Under the pieces are notes generated by a model. That model was not told the origin of the DNA. It ran no database searches and saw only the letters and a list, made by a program, of their open reading frames with translations. A program made the translations under genes and the position numbers. DNA of 64,000 nucleotides from Saccharina japonica (taxonomy: Eukaryota; Sar; Phaeophyceae; Laminariales; Laminariaceae), in the NCBI GenBank assembly GCA_008828725.1, contig MEHQ01003762.1, positions 129,999-193,998 on the forward strand, given 5' to 3'. This document shows, one piece after another, positions 13,301 through 25,300 of the stretch; position 1 is the first letter of the stretch; every line of letters starts with the position of its first letter.

Positions 13301-16300
13301 GTTTTCTGTTCACCTGTGTTGCATAGTGTTCCCCCCCCTCCTCTCCTTTTTGTTCAGCCTACATTGCCAAGTGTCCCCCCGTCCTCTCGTTTTAGTTCCG
13401 GCTTTATTGCTAAGTACCCCCCCCCCAGCATAAACTTTCTAGGTAAAATATGGAAACAACGTAATGAGCGCCCAAGTGTTGGAGGTGTCTCTATTAGGAG
13501 TAGGAACGGTGCTCCGTCTCGAAAGGGATGCGTGGTCAATGGTCAAATGACTAAGGCAAACAACAAATGAGTACGCCCCCCCCGCCCCCCTCCGCCCCCG
13601 CCCCCACCTCCCCCCCACCCTCGTGTTTTTCGTGTGTGTCATCGACAGGTCGCTTGACCACCTCGTCATGAGCCACAACAACGTTGGTCGCAGCGGGGCG
13701 AGGGCCGTCTTCATGGCCCTTAGGCAAAGGGCGAGGCCCGGCGTGGAGATACTTGTTGACCTCCAAAGCTGCGAACTGGGCTCGGAGCCAGCGGAGGACG
13801 TGTTCGACGTTTACAACCCCTCCGGCAGGTATTATGCTATTGCCGGTATTAGACGCGGTTTGAGGGAGGGGAGGGTGCTTATACTGGTGAATACTGCGTG
13901 GCAGTACGAGCGTACTGCGATGGCCAGTAGAGTACTGCTGAGCCATGCATGGCGGCAGAGGGGGGTTTATTTTACTGGCGAATAATGTGTGGACAGAGTA
14001 AGCAGTAGGCTACTGCGGTGACCAGTAGAGTACGGCTGGGCCATGCTGCGGTAGAGGGGGGTATATTTACTGGCCACTACCGTGGGACAGTAGGCTACTG
14101 CGGTGACCAGTAGAGTACTGCTGAGCGATGCATGGCGATAGAGAGGAGCTACTTTTACTGGCAAACGACGTGTGACCAGTAGAAGGCTATACTGCGGTGG
14201 CCAGGAGAGTACGGCTGGGCCATACTGCGGTAGAGAGAGGTACTTTTACTGGCCAATACTGTGTGACAGTAGGCTACTGCGGTGACCAGTAGAGCTTAAC
14301 ACGGCTCCTCCACCGAGGGACTTCCCAATTCTAGAGCGATTCCATTTGCGTTTCACAATTGTGTTCGATATAATTTGCCTTGAGCGCGGATTTTGGCCTT
14401 GGGGTGCGAACACAATGTCTATCAAAATCGGGGTTTTGGGCGAGGCATTATTGTAATAGAAATAGTTATAATAGCACTAATAGTATAGAGACCTTCCTTT
14501 TAGGAACCTGAGAATAATCATGGCATCATACCCCTCATTTGTGTGAGTCACTACGTAATAGTATACAGCTCCTCATTTTAGGAACCTGAGAATAATCATG
14601 GCCTCATACCCCTCATTTGTGCGAGTTACTACGCAATAGTATACAACTCCTCATTTTAGGCGTCTGAGAATAATCATGGCATCATACCCCTCATTTGTGT
14701 GAGTCACTACGTAATAGTATAGAGCTCCTCATTTTAGGAACCTGAGAATAATCATGGCCTCAAACCCCTCATTTGTGCGAGTTACTACGCAATAGTATAC
14801 AACTCCTCATTTTAGGCGCCTGAGAATAATCATGGTATCATACCCCTCATTTGTGTGAGTCACTACGTAATAGTATAGAGCTCCTCATTTTAGGAACCTG
14901 AGAATAATCATGGCCTCATACCCCTCATTTGTGCGAGTTACTACGCAATAGTATACAACTCCTCATTTTAGGCGCCTGAGAATAATCATGGCATCATACC
15001 CCTCATTTGTGTGAGTCACTACGTAATAGTATAGAGCTCCTCATTTTAGGAACCTGAGAATAATCATGGCCTCATACCCCTCATTTGTGCGAGTTACTAC
15101 GCAATAGTATACAACTCCTCATTTTAGGCGCCTGAGAATAATCATGGCATCATACCCCTCATTTGTGTGAGTCACTACGTAATAGTATAGAGCTCCTCAT
15201 TTTAGGAACCTGAGAATAATCATGGCCTCATACCCCTCATTTGTGCGAGTTACTACGCAATAGTATACAACTCCTCATTTTAGGCGCCTGAGAATAATCA
15301 TGGCATCATACCCCTCATTTGTGTGAGTCACTACGTAATAGTATAGAGCTCCTCATTTTAGGAACCTGAGAATAATCATGGCCTCATACCCCTCATTTGT
15401 GCGAGTTACTACGCAATAGTATACAACTCCTCATTTTAGGCGCCTGAGAATAATCATGGCATCATACCCCTCATTTGTGTGAGTCACTACGTAATAGTAT
15501 AGAGCTCCTCATTTTAGGAACCTGAGAATAATCATGGCCTCATACCCCTCATTTGTGCGAGTTACTACGCAATAGTATACAACTCCTCATTTTAGGCGCC
15601 TGAGAATAATCATGGCATCATACCCCTCATTTGTGTGAGTCACTACGTAATAGTATAGAGCTCCTCATTTTAGGAACCTGAGAATAATCATGGCCTCATA
15701 CCCCTCATTTGTGCGAGTTACTACGCAATAGTATACAACTCCTCATTTTAGGCGCCTGAGAATAATCATGGCATCATACCCCTCATTTGTGTGAGTCACT
15801 ACGTAATAGTATAGAGCTCCTCATTTTAGGAACCTGAGAATAATCATGGCCTCATACCCCTCATTTGTGCGAGTTACTACGCAATAGTATACAACTCCTC
15901 ATTTTAGGCGCCTGAGAATAATCATGGCATCATACCCCTCATTTGTGTGAGTCACTACGTAATAGTATAGAGCTCCTCATTTTAGGAACCTGAGAATAAT
16001 CATGGCCTCATACCCCTCATTTGTGCGAGTTACTACGCAATAGTATACAACTCCTCATTTTAGGCGCCTGAGAATAATCATGGCATCATACCCCTCATTT
16101 GTGTGAGTCACTACGTAATAGTATAGAGCTCCTCATTTTAGGAACCTGAGAATAATCATGGCCTCATACCCCTCATTTGTGCGAGTTACTACGCAATAGT
16201 ATACAACTCCTCATTTTAGGCGCCTGAGAATAATCATGGCATCATACCCCTCATTTGTGTGAGTCACTACGTAATAGTATAGAGCTCCTCATTTTAGGAA

Positions 16301-19300
16301 CCTGAGAATAATCATGGCCTCATACCCCTCATTTGTGCGAGTTACTACGCAATAGTATACAACTCCTCATTTTAGGCGCCTGAGAATAATCATGGCATCA
16401 TACCCCTCATTTGTGTGAGTCACTACGTAATAGTATAGAGCTCCTCATTTTAGGAACCTGAGAATAATCATGGCCTCATACCCCTCATTTGTGCGAGTTA
16501 CTACGCAATAGTATACAACTCCTCATTTTAGGCGCCTGAGAATAATCATGGCATCATACCCCTCATTTGTGTGAGTCACTACGTAATAGTATAGAGCTCC
16601 TCATTTTAGGAACCTGAGAATAATCATGGCCTCATACCCCTCATTTGTGCGAGTTACTACGCAATAGTATACAACTCCTCATTTTAGGCGCCTGAGAATA
16701 ATCATGGCATCATACCCCTCATTTGTGTGAGTCACTACGTAATAGTATAGAGCTCCTCATTTTAGGAACCTGAGAATAATCATGGCCTCATACCCCTCAT
16801 TTGTGCGAGTTACTACGCAATAGTATACAACTCCTCATTTTAGGCGCCTGAGAATAATCATGGCATCATACCCCTCATTTGTGTGAGTCACTACGTAATA
16901 GTATAGAGCTCCTCATTTTAGGAACCTGAGAATAATCATGGCCTCATACCCCTCATTTGTGCGAGTTACTACGCAATAGTATACAACTCCTCATTTTAGG
17001 CGCCTGAGAATAATCATGGCATCATACCCCTCATTTGTGTGAGTCACTACGTAATAGTATAGAGCTCCTCATTTTAGGAACCTGAGAATAATCATGGCCT
17101 CATACCCCTCATTTGTGCGAGTTACTACGCAATAGTATACAACTCCTCATTTTAGGCGCCTGAGAATAATCATGGCATCATACCCCTCATTTGTGTGAGT
17201 CACTACGTAATAGTATAGAGCTCCTCATTTTAGGAACCTGAGAATAATCATGGCCTCATACCCCTCATTTGTGCGAGTTACTACGCAATAGTATACAACT
17301 CCTCATTTTAGGCGCCTGAGAATAATCATGGCATCATACCCCTCATTTGTGTGAGTCACTACGTAATAGTATAGAGCTCCTCATTTTAGGAACCTGAGAA
17401 TAATCATGGCCTCATACCCCTCATTTGTGCGAGTTACTACGCAATAGTATACAACTCCTCATTTTAGGCGCCTGAGAATAATCATGGCATCATACCCCTC
17501 ATTTGTGTGAGTCACTACGTAATAGTATAGAGCTCCTCATTTTAGGAACCTGAGAATAATCATGGCCTCATACCCCTCATTTGTGCGAGTTACTACGCAA
17601 TAGTATACAACTCCTCATTTTAGGCGCCTGAGAATAATCATGGCATCATACCCCTCATTTGTGTGAGTCACTACGTAATAGTATAGAGCTCCTCATTTTA
17701 GGAACCTGAGAATAATCATGGCCTCATACCCCTCATTTGTGCGAGTTACTACGCAATAGTATACAACTCCTCATTTTAGGCGCCTGAGAATAATCATGGC
17801 ATCATACCCCTCATTTGTGTGAGTCACTACGTAATAGTATAGAGCTCCTCATTTTAGGAACCTGAGAATAATCATGGCCTCATACCCCTCATTTGTGCGA
17901 GTTACTACGCAATAGTATACAACTCCTCATTTTAGGCGCCTGAGAATAATCATGGCATCATACCCCTCATTTGTGTGAGTCACTACGTAATAGTATAGAG
18001 CTCCTCATTTTAGGAACCTGAGAATAATCATGGCCTCATACCCCTCATTTGTGCGAGTTACTACGCAATAGTATACAACTCCTCATTTTAGGCGCCTGAG
18101 AATAATCATGGCATCATACCCCTCATTTGTGTGAGTCACTACGTAATAGTATAGAGCTCCTCATTTTAGGAACCTGAGAATAATCATGGCCTCATACCCC
18201 TCATTTGTGCGAGTTACTACGCAATAGTATACAACTCCTCATTTTAGGCGCCTGAGAATAATCATGGCATCATACCCCTCATTTGTGTGAGTCACTACGT
18301 AATAGTATAGAGCTCCTCATTTTAGGAACCTGAGAATAATCATGGCCTCATACCCCTCATTTGTGCGAGTTACTACGCAATAGTATACAACTCCTCATTT
18401 TAGGCGCCTGAGAATAATCATGGCATCATACCCCTCATTTGTGTGAGTCACTACGTAATAGTATAGAGCTCCTCATTTTAGGAACCTGAGAATAATCATG
18501 GCCTCATACCCCTCATTTGTGCGAGTTACTACGCAATAGTATACAACTCCTCATTTTAGGCGCCTGAGAATAATCATGGCATCATACCCCTCATTTGTGT
18601 GAGTCACTACGTAATAGTATAGAGCTCCTCATTTTAGGAACCTGAGAATAATCATGGCCTCATACCCCTCATTTGTGCGAGTTACTACGCAATAGTATAC
18701 AACTCCTCATTTTAGGCGCCTGAGAATAATCATGGCATCATACCCCTCATTTGTGTGAGTCACTACGTAATAGTATAGAGCTCCTCATTTTAGGAACCTG
18801 AGAATAATCATGGCCTCATACCCCTCATTTGTGCGAGTTACTACGCAATAGTATACAACTCCTCATTTTAGGCGCCTGAGAATAATCATGGCATCATACC
18901 CCTCATTTGTGTGAGTCACTACGTAATAGTATAGAGCTCCTCATTTTAGGAACCTGAGAATAATCATGGCCTCATACCCCTCATTTGTGCGAGTTACTAC
19001 GCAATAGTATACAACTCCTCATTTTAGGCGCCTGAGAATAATCATGGCATCATACCCCTCATTTGTGTGAGTCACTACGTAATAGTATAGAGCTCCTCAT
19101 TTTAGGAACCTGAGAATAATCATGGCCTCATACCCCTCATTTGTGCGAGTTACTACGCAATAGTATACAACTCCTCATTTTAGGCGCCTGAGAATAATCA
19201 TGGCATCATACCCCTCATTTGTGTGAGTCACTACGTAATAGTATAGAGCTCCTCATTTTAGGAACCTGAGAATAATCATGGCCTCATACCCCTCATTTGT

Positions 19301-22300
19301 GCGAGTTACTACGCAATAGTATACAACTCCTCATTTTAGGCGCCTGAGAATAATCATGGCATCATACCCCTCATTTGTGTGAGTCACTACGTAATAGTAT
19401 AGAGCTCCTCATTTTAGGAACCTGAGAATAATCATGGCCTCATACCCCTCATTTGTGCGAGTTACTACGCAATAGTATACAACTCCTCATTTTAGGCGCC
19501 TGAGAATAATCATGGCATCATACCCCTCATTTGTGTGAGTCACTACGTAATAGTATAGAGCTCCTCATTTTAGGAACCTGAGAATAATCATGGCCTCATA
19601 CCCCTCATTTGTGCGAGTTACTACGCAATAGTATACAACTCCTCATTTTAGGCGCCTGAGAATAATCATGGCATCATACCCCTCATTTGTGTGAGTCACT
19701 ACGTAATAGTATAGAGCTCCTCATTTTAGGAACCTGAGAATAATCATGGCCTCATACCCCTCATTTGTGCGAGTTACTACGCAATAGTATACAACTCCTC
19801 ATTTTAGGCGCCTGAGAATAATCATGGCATCATACCCCTCATTTGTGTGAGTCACTACGTAATAGTATAGAGCTCCTCATTTTAGGAACCTGAGAATAAT
19901 CATGGCCTCATACCCCTCATTTGTGCGAGTTACTACGCAATAGTATACAACTCCTCATTTTAGGCGCCTGAGAATAATCATGGCATCATACCCCTCATTT
20001 GTGTGAGTCACTACGTAATAGTATAGAGCTCCTCATTTTAGGAACCTGAGAATAATCATGGCCTCATACCCCTCATTTGTGCGAGTTACTACGCAATAGT
20101 ATACAACTCCTCATTTTAGGCGCCTGAGAATAATCATGGCATCATACCCCTCATTTGTGTGAGTCACTACGTAATAGTATAGAGCTCCTCATTTTAGGAA
20201 CCTGAGAATAATCATGGCCTCATACCCCTCATTTGTGCGAGTTACTACGCAATAGTATACAACTCCTCATTTTAGGCGCCTGAGAATAATCATGGCATCA
20301 TACCCCTCATTTGTGTGAGTCACTACGTAATAGTATAGAGCTCCTCATTTTAGGAACCTGAGAATAATCATGGCCTCATACCCCTCATTTGTGCGAGTTA
20401 CTACGCAATAGTATACAACTCCTCATTTTAGGCGCCTGAGAATAATCATGGCATCATACCCCTCATTTGTGTGAGTCACTACGTAATAGTATAGAGCTCC
20501 TCATTTTAGGAACCTGAGAATAATCATGGCCTCATACCCCTCATTTGTGCGAGTTACTACGCAATAGTATACAACTCCTCATTTTAGGCGCCTGAGAATA
20601 ATCATGGCATCATACCCCTCATTTGTGTGAGTCACTACGTAATAGTATAGAGCTCCTCATTTTAGGAACCTGAGAATAATCATGGCCTCATACCCCTCAT
20701 TTGTGCGAGTTACTACGCAATAGTATACAACTCCTCATTTTAGGCGCCTGAGAATAATCATGGCATCATACCCCTCATTTGTGTGAGTCACTACGTAATA
20801 GTATAGAGCTCCTCATTTTAGGAACCTGAGAATAATCATGGCCTCATACCCCTCATTTGTGCGAGTTACTACGCAATAGTATACAACTCCTCATTTTAGG
20901 CGCCTGAGAATAATCATGGCATCATACCCCTCATTTGTGTGAGTCACTACGTAATAGTATAGAGCTCCTCATTTTAGGAACCTGAGAATAATCATGGCCT
21001 CATACCCCTCATTTGTGCGAGTTACTACGCAATAGTATACAACTCCTCATTTTAGGCGCCTGAGAATAATCATGGCATCATACCCCTCATTTGTGTGAGT
21101 CACTACGTAATAGTATAGAGCTCCTCATTTTAGGAACCTGAGAATAATCATGGCCTCATACCCCTCATTTGTGCGAGTTACTACGCAATAGTATACAACT
21201 CCTCATTTTAGGCGCCTGAGAATAATCATGGCATCATACCCCTCATTTGTGTGAGTCACTACGTAATAGTATAGAGCTCCTCATTTTAGGAACCTGAGAA
21301 TAATCATGGCCTCATACCCCTCATTTGTGCGAGTTACTACGCAATAGTATACAACTCCTCATTTTAGGCGCCTGAGAATAATCATGGCATCATACCCCTC
21401 ATTTGTGTGAGTCACTACGTAATAGTATAGAGCTCCTCATTTTAGGAACCTGAGAATAATCATGGCCTCATACCCCTCATTTGTGCGAGTTACTACGCAA
21501 TAGTATACAGCTCCTCATTTTAGGCGCCTGAGAATAATCATGGCATCATACCCCTCATTTGTGTAGCCAGCGGCATTTTAAACAGATCGCTGCAGAGCAG
21601 ATTCTCCGTTTCGGGCGGCGGTACCTTGATCGACAAAAACACATAGAATACGTACCTTGAGACAGGAAAGTCTAGGGCGGTCTTCACAATTACAGTAGGC
21701 AAAGGCCCCTTTTAAGGGACCCTATTATTTATAGTATTAGTAGTACTTTCGGGGTTGGAGGACCCTTATATACGGCACCCTAGTCCCTTATCAGAGCTGC
21801 TACCGGTACCCTATTTAAAGTCAATTATTGGGAAAAAACGGTGCGCAGAAACTTGAAGTCCCAGGGGGAGGGGGGGGTTGGATGGGGTGAGAAGGGATGG
21901 AATGGGGTTGGGTGGGTTGGATGGGAGGAGTGCCGTGGGGTGGGGTGTGATAGATAGACAGACGGCACCGTCGTGTAGCTCTCTTTTGACGGGGAAGGGA
22001 AGTTATGGGGTGACAAGAGGGGGAAGACGTTTTCCGTTTTTCGTGGGGTCCCTTACAAGAGGGCTAGCTACTGCACGGCTTGATGTCCACGACTCCCCAG
22101 TTGCCCAGGGTAAAATTGTTGTACAGTAGTCCCTTCACACTAATCTGAGAGCGTTGTGGAAAGGACGACAATCGCATTTTGCCACTGAAATGGCCTCCCC
22201 TCAACGTGACAAAACAAACTTGGTATCACGTTATCGCGCAACCCAACCCCCTGAGCGACAAAAAAAAAACAAGTTCGAGACTGCCATTCCATTCCAGCTC

Positions 22301-25300
22301 ACCTGAATACCTGTTGAAACGCCTGCTGCACCGAAGTTTTTGAGTTGTCCTAGAACCAAACCCCCCCAAAAAACGCAGGAAACAAACAAAGAGGGGGCCA
22401 ACACTCGCCTTTCCAGAATCGCTCTTGACGGGTCCAACCCAAGCTCCCACAGAAACGCCTCGACTTCTTCTGGCTTCGCCTCCCGGCGCCCCGCCCCCCC
22501 CTCCTCCTCTTCCTCCTCCTCCTCCTCCTCCTCCTCCTCTCTGGAGCAATATCCAAACAAAACTTCGGCCGGGACATGCCAGTCCCCCGTGCCGCTTACG
22601 GCTCCGCTCCCTAGGTCACGCTCGCCAAATGGTGGCGGGCTAGGTCCCCTCCTATCATTGCGGTTCTTTTTTGTATTGTTGTTATCTTTTCCTTTGAAAG
22701 AGGGTCTCTTCAAGGCTCCTCCTCCTCCTCCTCCTCTCGAGTCCGCGGGACGTGTGCGGCGTACCAAGGTGATGGGCTTCCAGCCACCCCTCTGTATTGC
22801 GCATGAACGGAGAATGACATGCGACGAGCGGTAAGAGAAACACGATGTTTTTGAAGGAGCAGATCACAGAGAGCCTTGGTGTTGTTTATCGCGGTGGGGG
22901 TTGGAGTGGACCCGACGGGTATTTTCAAGATGCCTTCCAATCCAACGCAACACAGTTGTCGGTTCCTCTCGGGATCGGTAAGCACACGGGTCGTGGACGC
23001 AACCGTTCGCGTCGTTTGAAAAGCGTGCTTCGTCTAATGATCTTGACAATACGCCACTGCATTTTTTTTTCCGCTCGCTTGCAGCGCCCTCAAACGGTAC
23101 AGGGGTCTTCCACACCGTTTAATTTGTTTTTGGTGGGGGTTGCATGCAAGCTTGCACGCACGAAAATGCATGCAATTGCATACACTTGCACGAAAATTCG
23201 TGCAAGTTCATTGTGTGTCCAACTCTTGAGGGCCATCACTCCACAGGTTCTATGTCGTCACCGTTATGCAAATCAGGGGGGATCGAGAAACCTCGTAATG
23301 CTACGATAATATCTCGCCACGAAAAATAATTGACGTCTCCTTGTCATCTTGCTCCCGGGAGAAAGACAACCAAATTATCATGGCAAGCGGTGGGTAAGAA
23401 AAATATGTATATTGGAAGAAAAGGCGGACGGCTTGCAAGTCCTCTCTCTCCCCCCCCCCCCGCAAGCAAAAACAAGCAAACTTATTAGCGACGTGAACTG
23501 CCATATCTTGGAGCAACCTCGAAAAGTTTTTTGCCCAAAACGAAAATATCTGTTTGTAACATACATACCAACGAAAATACGTACCTTGTAGCAAAATACA
23601 GAACAGAGACGTAAACGAACGCAGTACTAGAGAAGGTGTTGTAGCGTTATGTCGTTTTGCCGCCAAGGGTTGGATGCAGCCTTCTTTCTCCGGGAATACA
23701 TATTTCCGCGCGTGGTACTCAGCGCGGCAGCGACCTTTTGAAATACAATCACGGCACAGAACTAACTATCAGGCATCAATACTTTCAAAATTAAATTCAC
23801 GACAACATGTGAGTGACGTGGTCTGAACTTGTTGCCCCCTCCCCCTGGCGCGCCAGGGGGAGGGGGCAACAAGTTCAGACCACGTCACTCACATGTTGTC
23901 GTGAATTTAATTTTGAAAGTATTGATGCCTGGTAGTTAGTTCTGTGCCGTGATTGTATTTCAAAAGGTCGATGCCGCGCTGAGTACCACGCGCGGAAATA
24001 TGTATTCCCGGAGAAAGAAGGCTGCATCCAACCCTTGGCGGCAAAACGACATAACGCTACAACACCTTCTCTAGTACTGCGTTCGTTTACGTCTCTGTTC
24101 TGTATTTTGCTACAAGGTACGTATTTTCGTTGGTATGTATGATACAAACAGATATTTTCGTTTTGGGCAAAAAACTTTTCGAGGTTGCTCCAAGATATGG
24201 CAGTTCACGTCGCTAATAAGTTTGCTTGTTTTTGCTTGCGGGGGGGGGGGGAGAGAGAGGACTTGCAAGCCGTCCGCCTTTTCTTCCAATATACATATTT
24301 TTCTTACCCACCGCTTGCCATGATAATTTGGTTGTCTTTCTCCCGGGAGCAAGATGACAAGGAGACGTCAATTATTTTTCGTGGCGAGATATTATCGTGG
24401 CATTACGAGGTTTCTCGATCCCCCCTGATTTGCATAACGGTGACGACATAGAACCTGTGGAGTGATGGCCCTCAAGAGTTGGACACACAATGAACTTGCA
24501 CGAACTTGCGTGCAAGTGTATGCAATTGCATGCATTTTCGTGCGTGCAAGCTTGTATGCAACCCCCACCAAAAACAAACTAAACGGTGTGGAAGAACCCT
24601 GTACCGTTTGAGGGCGCTGCAAGCGAGCGGGAAAAAAAAATGCAGTGGCGTATTGTCAAGATCATTAGACGAAGCACGCTTTTCAAACGACGCGAACGGT
24701 TGCGTCCACGACCCGTGTGCCTACCGATCCCGAGAGGAACCGACAACTGTGTTGCGTTGGATTGGAAGGCATCTTGAAAATCCCCGTCGGGTCCACTCCA
24801 ACCCCCACCGCGATAAACAACACCCAGGCTCTCTGTGATCTGCTCCTTCAAAAACATTGTGTTTCTCTTACCGCTCGTCGCATGTCATTCCCCGTTCATG
24901 CGCAATACAGAGGGGTGGCTGGAAGCCCATCACCTTGGTACGCCGCACACGTCCCGCGGACTCGAGAGGAGGAGGAGGAGGAGGAGCCTTGAAGAGACCC
25001 TCTTTCAAAGGAAAAGATAACAACAATACAAAAAAGAACCGCAATGATAGGAGGGGACCTAGCCCGCCACCATTTGGCGAGCGTGACCTAGGGAGCGGAG
25101 CCGTAAGCGGCACGGGGGACTGGCATGTCCCGGCCGAAGTTTTGTTCGGATATTGCTCCAGAGAGGAGGAGGAGGAGGAGGAGGAGGAGGAAGAGGAGGA
25201 GGGGGGGGCGGGGCGCCGGGAGGCGAAGCCAGAAGAAGTCGAGGCGTTTCTGTGGGAGCTTGGGTTGGACCCGTCAAGAGCGATTCTGGAAAGGCGAGTG

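Noticed and set aside
14480..21564. CRISPR-like array
   Set aside because: There are no unique spacers; both 78-bp monomers are repeated units, and the context is eukaryotic.
22340..22834. Ser/Pro-rich plus-strand ORF in the left arm (and its mirror at 24868-25362)
   Set aside because: It is antisense to the Glu-rich exon; the Ser run is the complement frame of the GAG repeat. The other strand has phase-consistent exons.
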